64,000 bases of DNA from Acidimicrobiaceae bacterium. Lineage in GTDB: Bacteria; Actinomycetota; Acidimicrobiia; Acidimicrobiales; Aldehydirespiratoraceae. Positions 33,623 to 42,029 of this stretch are shown here, piece after piece. The translations under genes and the position numbers were made by a program. The stretch is from positions 1 through 64,000 of the forward strand of contig VYCM01000026.1 of the NCBI GenBank assembly GCA_009843915.1, given 5' to 3'. The notes under the pieces were generated by a model. That model worked only from the letters and a program-made list of their open reading frames with translations, made no database searches and was not told the DNA's origin. The first letter of the stretch is position 1; each line of letters opens with the position of its first letter.

Positions 33623-34390
33623 TCAGGCGCCGATTGCGTGGTAGCCGCCGTCGGCTTGCACGACCGATCCGGTGGTGGCCGGCAGCCAGTCGCTCAGCAT
33701 GGCCACGATGGTGCGCGACACCCCTGTGGGGTCGGTGACGCTCCAGCCGAGCGGGGCCCGCAGGGCCCACGCGTCCTCGAACTCGGAGAACCCGGGGATC
33801 GAGCGGGCGGCCATAGTCTTCATCGGTCCCGCCGAGACCAGGTTCACCCGGATGCCCTGCGGCCCGAGGTAGCGGGCCAGGTACCGGCAGGTGGACTCGA
33901 GGCCGGCCTTGGCCACGCCCATCCAGTCATAGCCGGGCCAGGCCCGGGTGGCGTCGAAGTCCAGGCCCACGATCGAACTGCCGGCCGGCATGAGCGGGGC
34001 GACCGCGTCGGCGAGCATCTTGAGCGAGTAGGTGGAGATCTCCAGGGCCACCCTGACGTCTTCCCAGGTGGCGTCCATGAACGTGCCGCCCAGGCAGACC
34101 TCGGGAGCGAACCCGATGGCATGGAGCGCGCCGTCCACCTGGCCCCAGCTGCCGGCCAGATGGTCGCGCAGGGCGTCGGCATGGGACGGCTCGGTCGCGT
34201 CGAACTCCACCACTTCGATGCCGTCGCCGAGCTTGCGGGCGGTGCGCTGGGTTAGGCGCATGGCCCGTCCGGCCCCGGTCAGGAGGATCTCGGCGCCTTC
34301 GGCCAGCGCCAACTCGGCCGCCCCGAAGGCGAGCGAGGCGTCGGTCAGCACGCCGGTGATGACGATGCGCTTGCCGTCAAGTAGGCCCAT
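33623..34390 (-). CDS. fabI: Enoyl-[acyl-carrier-protein] reductase (FabI/InhA type)
   Basis: NADH-dependent enoyl-ACP reductase of fatty acid synthesis, 255 residues from the ATG at 34390 (MGLLDGKRIVITGVLTDASLAFGAAELA). The family-typical Y-x6-K is present in YDWMGVAKAGLEST, with LVSAGPMKTMAARSIPGF in the substrate loop and GSVVQADGGYHAIGA at the end. Wording is close to InhA (GVLTDASLAF, SLKMLADA...). The longer ORF-track version (421 residues) is an upstream extension that runs through the divergent gene. Only 24 bases separate it from the divergent mshC-like gene, so promoters must overlap. Confidence 0.93.
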   Translation of the reverse strand: MGLLDGKRIVITGVLTDASLAFGAAELALAEGAEILLTGAGRAMRLTQRTARKLGDGIEVVEFDATEPSHADALRDHLAGSWGQVDGALHAIGFAPEVCLGGTFMDATWEDVRVALEISTYSLKMLADAVAPLMPAGSSIVGLDFDATRAWPGYDWMGVAKAGLESTCRYLARYLGPQGIRVNLVSAGPMKTMAARSIPGFSEFEDAWALRAPLGWSVTDPTGVSRTIVAMLSDWLPATTGSVVQADGGYHAIGA

Positions 34391-34414
34391 GGCCGGAAAC
34401 GGTACCTTGAGAAC

Positions 34415-35554
34415 GTGCGGCTCTACGACACTGCCCGCGCCGCAGTGGTGGATTTCGACCCGCCTGAGGTGGTGCGCATGTACGTGTGCGGCATCACGCC
34501 CTACGACGCCACCCACTTGGGCCACGCAGCCACCTACATCACCTACGACGTGCTCCAGCGACGCCTCCGGGACATGGGCCGCGAGACCCGCTGCGTGCGC
34601 AACATCACCGACGTCGACGACGACATCCTGGCTGCAGCCGAGCGTCGAGGCGTCCACTATCTCGACCTGGCCTTCGACCAGACGGCCCGCTTCGACGACG
34701 ACATGGCCGCGCTGAACACCCTGCCGTCGGCCTCCGAGCCCAGGGCGACGTCGGCCATACCCGACATCCGGGGCTTCATTCACGCCGCCCTGGAGCGGGG
34801 CTTCGCGTACCGCTCCGGCGGAAGCGTGTACTTCGACACGCAGGCCTTCAGCGGCTTCGGATCGCTGTCCGGATTCGGGCGCGACCACATGATCGAGCTG
34901 GCCCGCCAGTGGCGCGACGACCCCGACGACCCGGCCAAGCGGGACCGGCTCGACTTCGTGCTGTGGCAGCCGGCCCGACCCGGCGAGCCGTCATGGGAGT
35001 CCCGCTGGGGGCCGGGGCGGCCGGGCTGGCATGTCGAGTGCTCCACGCTGGCACTGCGCGAACTGGGCGAGACCATCGACCTGCACGGCGGGGGAGCGGA
35101 CCTGCTCTACCCCCACCACGAGTGCGAACGGGCCCAGTCCGAGGCGGTGACGGGCAAGCCGTTCGCCCGGCACTGGCTGCATCAGGCGCTGGTGCACTAC
35201 CAGGGCTCCAAGATGTCGAAGTCGCTCGGCAACCTGGTGTTCGTCCACGACCTGCGGCGGGACCATGAGCCGATGGCCATTCGCCTGGCCCTCATGTCGC
35301 AGCACTACCGCACCCCCTGGCCCTGGCACGACGGCCTGCTGCGAGAGGCCGAGCAACGCCTGAACCTGTGGCGGAGCGCCGAGACCGGAGGCGACGGCGG
35401 TGCCGGCCTTGTCGGCGAGGTGCGCCAACGCCTGGACGACGACCTGGACGTCCCCGGTGCGCTGGCCACTGTGGACGGCGCCGCCGGCGCCGGCCATCCG
35501 GTGCGCGCCGCGGCCGACCTGTTGGGAGTTGCCCTGCAAGAGGGCGCGGTGTGA
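34415..35554 (+). CDS. mshC: Cysteine--glucosaminyl-inositol ligase-like (MshC) protein
   Basis: Paralogue of cysteinyl-tRNA synthetase, 379 residues. RLYDTARAAVVDF then MYVCGITPYDATHLGHAATY (HIGH-type motif with zinc Cys), NITDVDDDIL, GPGRPGWHVECSTLAL (second zinc Cys), PHHECERAQSEA (zinc His) and KMSKS (about residue 267) are seen. The phrases ITPYDATHLGHAATY and RPGWHVEC are characteristic of MshC, which joins cysteine to GlcN-inositol in mycothiol synthesis, rather than of CysS. No tRNA-anticodon domain is present. It is slightly shorter than the usual 410 residues. GTG start. thrS follows 73 bases later. Confidence 0.85.
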   Translation: MRLYDTARAAVVDFDPPEVVRMYVCGITPYDATHLGHAATYITYDVLQRRLRDMGRETRCVRNITDVDDDILAAAERRGVHYLDLAFDQTARFDDDMAALNTLPSASEPRATSAIPDIRGFIHAALERGFAYRSGGSVYFDTQAFSGFGSLSGFGRDHMIELARQWRDDPDDPAKRDRLDFVLWQPARPGEPSWESRWGPGRPGWHVECSTLALRELGETIDLHGGGADLLYPHHECERAQSEAVTGKPFARHWLHQALVHYQGSKMSKSLGNLVFVHDLRRDHEPMAIRLALMSQHYRTPWPWHDGLLREAEQRLNLWRSAETGGDGGAGLVGEVRQRLDDDLDVPGALATVDGAAGAGHPVRAAADLLGVALQEGAV

Positions 35555-35627
35555 ACGGTTCCGCAGTCGGTGTTCTGATCCGCGGGCAGCCGCTCGCGAT
35601 CGGGGGGCAGCGGTAGCCTCGGAGTCG

Positions 35628-37616
35628 ATGTCCGTGATCTCAGTCTCGTTGCCCGACGGCTCCGCGCGCGAGCTGGTGGAGGGGTCCAGTGCAGCCGATC
35701 TGGCCGCCTCCATCGGCCCCCGGCTTGCCGCCGATGCAGTTGTCGCGGTCGTGGACGGTGCAGAGAGGGACCTGACCGCGCCCATCCCGGACGGGGCCTC
35801 GGTGGAGATCGTCACCGCGGCGTCGGACCGGGGCCTGCACACCATCCGCCACTCCACCGCCCACGTGCTGGCCCAGGCCGTGCTGGACCTGTACCCGGGG
35901 GCCACCTTCGCCATCGGGCCGCCCATCGAGCACGGCTTCTACTACGACTTCGAGCTGCCCGACGGCGGCACCTTCACCGACGCCGACCTGGAGCGCATCG
36001 AAGCCCGCATGCGGGAGATCATCGAGGCCGACCAGCCCTTCCGGCGGGTCGAGATGGCGGCCGAGGACGCTCTGGAGCTGTTCTCAGAGCATCCCTACAA
36101 GCGGGCCATCATCGAGGCGGTGGCCATGGGCGCGGACGCCGGCGGCGACCTTGCCTCGGAGGCGTCGGACGGAGGGACCGTCAGCTGCTACCGCAACGAC
36201 GCTGGCAACGGCGACGCGGCCGGGTTCGTGGACCTGTGCCTCGGCCCCCATGTCCCCTCAACCGGGCGACTGGGACACTTCGCCCTGCAGCGGGTCAGCG
36301 GGGCCTACTGGCGGGGCAGCGAGCGCAACCCCATGCTGCAGCGCATCTACGGCACCGCCTGGGCCACCGGCAAGGACCTCAGAGCCCACCTGCACCGCCT
36401 GGCCGAGGCCGAGCGGCGCGACCACCGACGGCTGGCCGCCGAGCTCGACCTCGTGTCCTGGCCGGCCGAGCTGGGGCCGGGCCTGGCGGTGTGGCATCCC
36501 AAGGGAGCGCTGGTGCGCAAGCTGATGGAGGACTACTCCCGGCAGCGCCACGCCGACGGTGGCTACCAGTTCGTGTTCTCGCCCCACATAGCCAAGTCGG
36601 TGCTGTGGGAGACCTCCGGCCACCTGGACTTCTACGCCGAGAGCATGTACCCGCCCATGGAGATGGACGGCACCGACTACTACCCCAAGCCGATGAACTG
36701 CCCGTTCCACGTGATGATCTACCGGTCGTCGCAGCGCAGCTACCGGGACCTGCCCATGCGGCTGTTCGAGCTCGGCGCGGTGTACCGCTACGAGCTGTCG
36801 GGCGCGGTGCACGGCCTGCTCCGCAGCCGGGGCTTCACCCAGGACGACTCCCATATCTTCTGTACCCGCGAAGACATCGCCACTGAGTTGGCGTCGCTGC
36901 TGGAGTTCGTCCTGAGCGTCTTGGAGGCATTCGGCTTCAGCGACTTCCAGACCAGGCTCTCCACCCGACCCGAGGGGAAGTACGTGGGCGAGGAGGCGCT
37001 GTGGGACGACGCCACCGCCGGTCTGCGAGCTGCGCTGGAGTCGGCGGGGCTCGACTACGAGACCGACGAGGGCGGCGGAGCCTTCTACGGTCCCAAGATC
37101 GACGTGGACGTGCGCGACGCCATCGGCCGCTCGTGGCAGCTCTCCACCATCCAGGTGGACTTCAACCTGCCCGAGCGCTTCGGGCTGGAGTACGTGGCGT
37201 CGGACGGTTCCCGGCCGCGGCCCGTGATGATCCACCGGGCCTTGTTCGGCGCGGTCGAGCGGTTCTTCGGAGTGCTCCTGGAGCACTACGCCGGGGCGTT
37301 CCCCGCCTGGCTGGCGCCGGTTCAGGCCCAAGTGCTGCCGGTGGCTGCGGCCCATGGGGACTACGCCGTCGACGTAGCCGAGACCTTGCGGTCCCGAGGT
37401 TTCCGCACCGAGGTCAGCCCGGCCGAGGAGCCTTTGGGCAAGCGGGTGCGCAACGCCAAGGTGGCCAAAGTCCCTTACGTTCTGGTGGTTGGCGGCGACG
37501 ACGCCGCCAACGGAACGGTCGGGGTCAACGCCCGCGGGGGCGACAGGCCCGAGAGGGATGTGCCGCTGGAAGCCTTCGCCGACCGCTTAGCAGCCGAGGT
37601 CGAGGCTCGGAGCTGA
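35628..37616 (+). CDS. thrS: Threonyl-tRNA synthetase
   Basis: Charges tRNA-Thr. The ATG at 35628 gives 662 residues, the standard length: TGS domain (about 1-65), editing domain with RHSTAHVLAQAV (about 75) and its metal-site Cys/His, class II catalytic core (YPPMEMDGTDYYPKPMNCPFHVMIY; GAVHGLLRSRGFTQDDSHIFC; GGAFYGPKID; RPVMIHRALFGAVERFFGVL) and an anticodon-binding C-terminal domain ending EKR-type (GKRVRNAKVAKVPYVLVVGG). The ORF-track start at 35400 is an artefact overlapping mshC. The HIT gene begins 2 bases after its stop, an order also found in mycobacteria. Confidence 0.96.
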   Translation: MSVISVSLPDGSARELVEGSSAADLAASIGPRLAADAVVAVVDGAERDLTAPIPDGASVEIVTAASDRGLHTIRHSTAHVLAQAVLDLYPGATFAIGPPIEHGFYYDFELPDGGTFTDADLERIEARMREIIEADQPFRRVEMAAEDALELFSEHPYKRAIIEAVAMGADAGGDLASEASDGGTVSCYRNDAGNGDAAGFVDLCLGPHVPSTGRLGHFALQRVSGAYWRGSERNPMLQRIYGTAWATGKDLRAHLHRLAEAERRDHRRLAAELDLVSWPAELGPGLAVWHPKGALVRKLMEDYSRQRHADGGYQFVFSPHIAKSVLWETSGHLDFYAESMYPPMEMDGTDYYPKPMNCPFHVMIYRSSQRSYRDLPMRLFELGAVYRYELSGAVHGLLRSRGFTQDDSHIFCTREDIATELASLLEFVLSVLEAFGFSDFQTRLSTRPEGKYVGEEALWDDATAGLRAALESAGLDYETDEGGGAFYGPKIDVDVRDAIGRSWQLSTIQVDFNLPERFGLEYVASDGSRPRPVMIHRALFGAVERFFGVLLEHYAGAFPAWLAPVQAQVLPVAAAHGDYAVDVAETLRSRGFRTEVSPAEEPLGKRVRNAKVAKVPYVLVVGGDDAANGTVGVNARGGDRPERDVPLEAFADRLAAEVEARS

Positions 37617-37617
37617 C

Positions 37618-38187
37618 ATGGTCGAGCGCCTCTGGGCCGGATGGCGGATCCCCGCCATGATGGACGACCGGGAGGCGGCCGCAGCCGGGATCGCGGACTC
37701 CTCCGGCACCATCCCGGGGACCGTACCCGGAGCCGGGACCGGCCCCGACGGCGGGGACGGCCAGAGCCTGTTCGAGGCCATCCTCAACTCGGGCCTGCCC
37801 GACGACAAGACCCACATCGTGCACCGCGGCGAGCTGGTCTTCGCCATCCTGAACCGCTACCCGTACTCGACGGGCCACCTCCTGATCCTGCCCTACCGCG
37901 CCGTTGGAGACCTCGAGGGCCTGGACCTCCACGAGCGCCGCGAGCTGTGGGACACCGTCCACGACGCGGTGGCCGCGGTCAAGGCCGCGTTCTCGCCCGA
38001 CGGCGTGAACGTCGGCGCCAACCTCGGAGAGGGCGCCGGCCCCAGCGTGTACGACCACGTCCACATCCACGTGCTGCCCCGCTGGCGCTCCGACACCAAC
38101 TTCATGACCGCGCTGGCCGACGTGAGGGTCCTCCCCCAAAGCCTCCAGGACTGCTGGGAACGCCTGACCGCCGCCTGGCCCCGCTGA
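37618..38187 (+). CDS. HIT-family nucleotide phosphorylase/hydrolase (Ap4A-type)
   Basis: Histidine-triad protein of 189 residues with the motif YDHVHIHVLPRW (about residue 145) and the N-terminal FAILNRYPYSTGHLLILPYR block, closest to actinobacterial Ap4A phosphorylases found next to thrS. It would split dinucleoside polyphosphates, by-products of aminoacyl-tRNA synthetases, in the cytoplasm. The first 45 residues form a Gly/Pro-rich extension without recognisable features. ATG at 37618, one base after the thrS stop, so one operon. Whether it is a phosphorylase or hydrolase is inferred from context only. Confidence 0.85.
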   Translation: MVERLWAGWRIPAMMDDREAAAAGIADSSGTIPGTVPGAGTGPDGGDGQSLFEAILNSGLPDDKTHIVHRGELVFAILNRYPYSTGHLLILPYRAVGDLEGLDLHERRELWDTVHDAVAAVKAAFSPDGVNVGANLGEGAGPSVYDHVHIHVLPRWRSDTNFMTALADVRVLPQSLQDCWERLTAAWPR

Positions 38188-38197
38188 CCGCCGCCGG

Positions 38198-40441
38198 CTA
38201 GCCCTCGGCTTGGCGAAGACCGGCCAGGACGCGGTCGGGGGTGAGGGGGAAGCTGTCGAACCAGACGCCGGTGGCGTCGTGGAGGGCGGCTGTCACCGCG
38301 GGGGCGTAGGGGATCATGCCCATCTCGGCCATGCCGCGGGCGCCCCACGGGCCCAGCGGGTCGGCCAGCTCCAGCACGACGCTGTCGACGGTGGTGGGGA
38401 TGTCGCCGATGCCGGGCATCAGGTAGGTGCTCAGGCGCATGTTCTGCAGGCGGCCGCCGTCTGATTGGAGGTTCTCGCTCAGCGCGTATCCGTGGGCCTG
38501 GATGACCGCACCCTCGATCTGGCCCACCACCAGGTCCGGGTTGATGGCCCGCCCAACGTCGTGGGCGCTCACCACCCGGTCGACCCGGATGTGACCCGTG
38601 CCGGTGTCCACCGTGAGCTCCACGTGCTGGGCCACGTAGCCGTAGCTGAAGTTGGGGACGCAGTGGCCGTCGACGGGGTCGAGCGCCTCGGTGGGCGGAG
38701 GCACGAAGCGGAAACGGCCTGCGGCCGGACGCTGGCCGTCCCGCCAGGCCTTCTCGGCCTCCTCGGCCGCGCCCAGGATCGCGTTGCCCGACATCCACGT
38801 GAGCCTCGAGGCCGACGCCGAGCCCGCGTCGCCGGAGGTGGCCGTGTCGCTGAAGCGGTGCTCGATGCGGTCCGCGGGCAGCCCGGTGGCCTCGGCGGCC
38901 ATCTGCACCAGCGCGGTGTGGGCGCCCTGGCCCACCTCGGCGCCGGCGTGGTACAGCTCGGCCCGTTCAGGACCGTCGGAATCCTGGCCGCCGTGGAGCA
39001 CGATCTCGGCTTCGCTCCGCTCCGGGAAGCCGAAGGAGAACCCGACGTTCTTGAACGAGCAGGCGAAGCCCCGGCCCCGGCGCAGGGCCGACGGCTCGGG
39101 CGGCAGCGACGGGAACGGGCTGAAACCGGCGCGGTCGCCATCGGAGGGCGCCTCAGCTGCGGCCTCGGCGCAGCGGTCGATCACCTCACCCATGGTCACG
39201 CCCTCGGGCATGGCCGACTGGGTGATGCCGACGCTGCCCTCGCGCAGGGTGTTGAGGCGGCGGATCTCCACCGGGTCCATACCCAGCGCCTCGGCCAGCT
39301 TGTTGATCTGGCTCTCGGCCGCGAAGGCGGCCTGGGGGGCGCCGAAGCCCCGGAACGCGCCGGCAGGAGTGGCGTTGGTGTACACCGCGATGCTGTCGAT
39401 CTCGGCGTTGGGCACCTCGTAGGGCCCCGCCTGGTGCAGGTGGCAGTTGCCGAGCACCTTGTTGGAGGTGAAGTTGTAGGCGCCGGCGTCGAGCCAGGCG
39501 CTGCTGCTCACCGCGGTGATGCGGCCGTCGCGCCGGGCGCCCCAGCGCGCGGTGATGCGTCCCCGGTGGCGCTTGCCGTGCCCGACGATCGACTCCTCGC
39601 GCGACCACACGGTGGCCACCGGGCGGTCGATGCCCCGCCCGTGGAGCTTCATCGCGGCCAGGCCCAGCACGATCTGGACCGATATGTCCTCGCGGCCGCC
39701 GAACGCGCCGCCGATGGCCGGATAGATCACCCGGACCCGCTCGGCGGGCAGGTCGAGGGCGTGGGCGATCTGCTCCTGGTCCTCATGGGTCCATTGGCCC
39801 GCGACCTCCACCGTCACCCGGCCCTCGCCGTCGATGTAGGCCAGGCCCGCCTCGGGCTGCAGGTAGGCGTGCTCCTGGTAGGGGAACTCGTAGGTCGATT
39901 CCACCACCACGTCGGCGTCGGCCCAGCCCTGCTCCATGTCGCCCTTACGGATTCGCAGCGAGTAGTAGGCGTTGGAGGGCTCGCCGTTCTCGGGGTGGAT
40001 CATCGTCTCCGAGGACAGCGACTGGTCGATGTCGGCCAGCACCGGCAACGCTTCCCACCGGGCGTCGATGGCGGCTGCGCCGGCCCGGGCCGCCTCGGGC
40101 GTCTCGGCCACGACCAGCGCCAGCCGGTCCGCCTCCCAGCGGGACACGTCGCAGGGCAGCGGGCTGCGGCCGGTGTGCTCCAGGCCGACGAACACGGGAT
40201 GGTCGGCCATGGTGAGGCCGAACTCGTTCACGGGCACGTCGGCCGAGCCGAACACCGCCACCACTCCCTCGACGGCCTCCGCGGCGGAGAAGTCGAGCCC
40301 GGTCAGGCGAGCGTGGGGCTGGTCGGTGAACACCGCCATGGCCCACAGCGCGTCGGCCGGGATCCTGTCGCTCGGGTACTCGGCCGCGCCGGTGAGCTTG
40401 GCCGGCGCATCGATGCGGGCCGGGGAGGCGCCGACGCTCAT
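38198..40441 (-). CDS. Xanthine dehydrogenase-type molybdopterin-binding subunit
   Basis: Large Mo-containing subunit of the xanthine oxidase family, 747 residues from the ATG at 40441. Aldehyde-oxidase a/b hammerhead at about 1-110 (IDAPAKLTGAAEYPSDRIP), then the Mo domain: YQEHAYLQPEAG, GGAFGGREDISVQI, AGAFRGFGAPQAAFAAE and the terminal GPWGARGMAEMGMIPYAPAV containing the putative catalytic Glu. The FRGFGAPQ form favours a xanthine/hypoxanthine or related N-heterocycle hydroxylase over CO dehydrogenase. The start overlaps the stop of the upstream FAD/FeS gene (ATGA). It may complete the purine pathway encoded 4-18 kb to the right. Confidence 0.88.
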   Translation of the reverse strand: MSVGASPARIDAPAKLTGAAEYPSDRIPADALWAMAVFTDQPHARLTGLDFSAAEAVEGVVAVFGSADVPVNEFGLTMADHPVFVGLEHTGRSPLPCDVSRWEADRLALVVAETPEAARAGAAAIDARWEALPVLADIDQSLSSETMIHPENGEPSNAYYSLRIRKGDMEQGWADADVVVESTYEFPYQEHAYLQPEAGLAYIDGEGRVTVEVAGQWTHEDQEQIAHALDLPAERVRVIYPAIGGAFGGREDISVQIVLGLAAMKLHGRGIDRPVATVWSREESIVGHGKRHRGRITARWGARRDGRITAVSSSAWLDAGAYNFTSNKVLGNCHLHQAGPYEVPNAEIDSIAVYTNATPAGAFRGFGAPQAAFAAESQINKLAEALGMDPVEIRRLNTLREGSVGITQSAMPEGVTMGEVIDRCAEAAAEAPSDGDRAGFSPFPSLPPEPSALRRGRGFACSFKNVGFSFGFPERSEAEIVLHGGQDSDGPERAELYHAGAEVGQGAHTALVQMAAEATGLPADRIEHRFSDTATSGDAGSASASRLTWMSGNAILGAAEEAEKAWRDGQRPAAGRFRFVPPPTEALDPVDGHCVPNFSYGYVAQHVELTVDTGTGHIRVDRVVSAHDVGRAINPDLVVGQIEGAVIQAHGYALSENLQSDGGRLQNMRLSTYLMPGIGDIPTTVDSVVLELADPLGPWGARGMAEMGMIPYAPAVTAALHDATGVWFDSFPLTPDRVLAGLRQAEG

Positions 40442-41904
40442 CGGAGCGCGACCTCGCCGTTGCCCGCGAGGGCGTCGATGATCGAGTAGTACCCGGTGCA
40501 GCGGCACAGGTTCCCGGCCAGGCCGTGCTCCACCTGTTCCCGGCTCGGGTGGGGCTCCTCGTCGGCCAGCATGGCCGCGCTCATCACGAACCCGGGGGTG
40601 CAGAAGCCGCACTGGACGCCCCCGCATTCGGCCAGGGCCTGCTGGACGGGGTGCAGGCTCCCGTCGGATGGGGCGACGCCCTCGACTGTGGTGATGCTCG
40701 TGCCGTCGGCACGGGCCGCGGGCACCAGGCACGACAGTACGGCCCGGCCGTCGAGGTGCACGGTGCAGGCTCCGCACTCGCCCTCGGCGCAGCCCTCCTT
40801 GGTGCCGGTCAGCCCGAGGTCGAATCGCAGCCAGTCGAGCAGGGTGCGGCCCGCGGCGTTGGATGCGCTGCGCTCGACGCCGTTGATGGTGGCAGTGATG
40901 GTCCTGGCGTCGGTGACCTCCCGCCGGGAGGGCTCCTCCGTCACCGACCGTGTCGCCGAATCCGGGACGCGCACCAGGCGGGGAGGGCTCTCGGGCCAGG
41001 TGGCGGCCTCAGTTCCGGCCGCCAGGGAGCGCAGCGCCCGCTCCACCACAACCTCCACCGTGTGGCTGCGGTACTCGGCTGTGGAGCGCAGATCGTCGAT
41101 GGGTGTGACCGCAGCCCGGGACGCGGCCGCCACGTCGGTGGCCGCGTCGGCGAGGAGCCGGCCCCTGGCGATGCCGGTGGCCGTGTCCACCAGCTCGATG
41201 GTCGGGCCGACACTTCCCAGGGCCACCACCAGGTCGGACACGGTTCCGTCGCTGCCCTCCGTGACGACCGCGGCGGCGTGGACCACCGAGATGGCCTGCG
41301 CCCTCCTCAGCCCGAGCTTCACGAAGATGCCCCGGCGGCCCCCGCCGAGCGCGTCGAAGGAGATCCTGGTCACGAGTTCGCCCGGCTCCAGCGCGGTGGT
41401 GCGGAAACCGGTGAGGAAGTGCTCGATCGGCATGGTCCGGTGGCCGCCTCCGGCCGACGAGACGGTCACGTCGGCACCGAGCGCGTACAGCGCGGAGATG
41501 GTGTCGTTGGCGGGGCTGGCTGTGACGATGTTGCCGACGATGGTGGCCCGGTTGCGAAGCTGCGGCCCCCCGACCTCCAGGCAGGCCTGCGCCAGCGGGA
41601 GTCCCACCGACAGCATCCGCTCGAATCCGGCTACGTCGCCGTGGGTGACCAGGGGCCCCAACTCCACCCGACCGCGGTGCTCGGTGATGGTGTCGAGCCC
41701 CTCGAGCACGCTCAGATCGACGAGCGTGTCGATGCCGGTCCTCGCGCCGCGGCTGAGCTCCAGCAGCAGGTCGGTGCCGCCGGCGATGGCGCGGGCCGAG
41801 GGACCGCGCGCCGCCAGCACGGCCAAGGCGTCCTCCAACGACTCGGGCGCCACATATCGCTTGATCGGATCGGCCCGGCGTTGGGCTTCGTGAAGTCGGC
41901 TCAT
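40438..41904 (-). CDS. Xanthine dehydrogenase-type FAD and [2Fe-2S] fusion subunit
   Basis: Electron-transfer subunit of 488 residues for the Mo subunit that follows. Residues about 15-290 are the FAD-binding domain (ARAIAGGTDLLLELSRG, RNRATIVGNIVTASPANDT). Residues about 335-488 carry two [2Fe-2S] clusters: GCAEGECGACTVHLDG...LSC and GGVQCGFCTPGFVM...NLCRCTGYY. The order FAD then Fe-S is the reverse of the eukaryotic/XdhA order, and the two are separate genes in many bacteria. ATG start. It is encoded directly next to tRNA-Pro and overlaps the Mo subunit gene by 4 bases. Confidence 0.9.
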   Translation of the reverse strand: MSRLHEAQRRADPIKRYVAPESLEDALAVLAARGPSARAIAGGTDLLLELSRGARTGIDTLVDLSVLEGLDTITEHRGRVELGPLVTHGDVAGFERMLSVGLPLAQACLEVGGPQLRNRATIVGNIVTASPANDTISALYALGADVTVSSAGGGHRTMPIEHFLTGFRTTALEPGELVTRISFDALGGGRRGIFVKLGLRRAQAISVVHAAAVVTEGSDGTVSDLVVALGSVGPTIELVDTATGIARGRLLADAATDVAAASRAAVTPIDDLRSTAEYRSHTVEVVVERALRSLAAGTEAATWPESPPRLVRVPDSATRSVTEEPSRREVTDARTITATINGVERSASNAAGRTLLDWLRFDLGLTGTKEGCAEGECGACTVHLDGRAVLSCLVPAARADGTSITTVEGVAPSDGSLHPVQQALAECGGVQCGFCTPGFVMSAAMLADEEPHPSREQVEHGLAGNLCRCTGYYSIIDALAGNGEVALR

Positions 41905-41912
41905 GGCAAGAG

Positions 41913-41986
41913 TCGGGACGGCCGGATTTGAACCGGCGACCCCCTGCTCCCAAAGCAGGTGCGCTACCTGGCTGCGCCACGTCCCG
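41913..41986 (-). tRNA. tRNA-Pro (TGG)
   Basis: Minus-strand cloverleaf of 74 bases: acceptor CGGGACG/CGTCCCG, D-stem GCGC/GCGC, anticodon arm CCTGC-TTTGGGA-GCAGG with anticodon TGG, variable GGGTC, T-arm GCCGG-TTCAAAT-CCGGC, discriminator A at 41913. No encoded CCA. It lies between the xanthine dehydrogenase genes and the acyl-CoA dehydrogenase pair. Confidence 0.97.
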
Positions 41987-42029
41987 TGCGACTGATCAGG
42001 CTACCCGTGGAGGGGCATAGCACCCCAAG

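Noticed and set aside
35400-37616. Longer ThrS starting inside mshC
   Set aside because: The first 76 residues are the mshC coding region in another frame; ATG 35628 gives the normal TGS-domain start.
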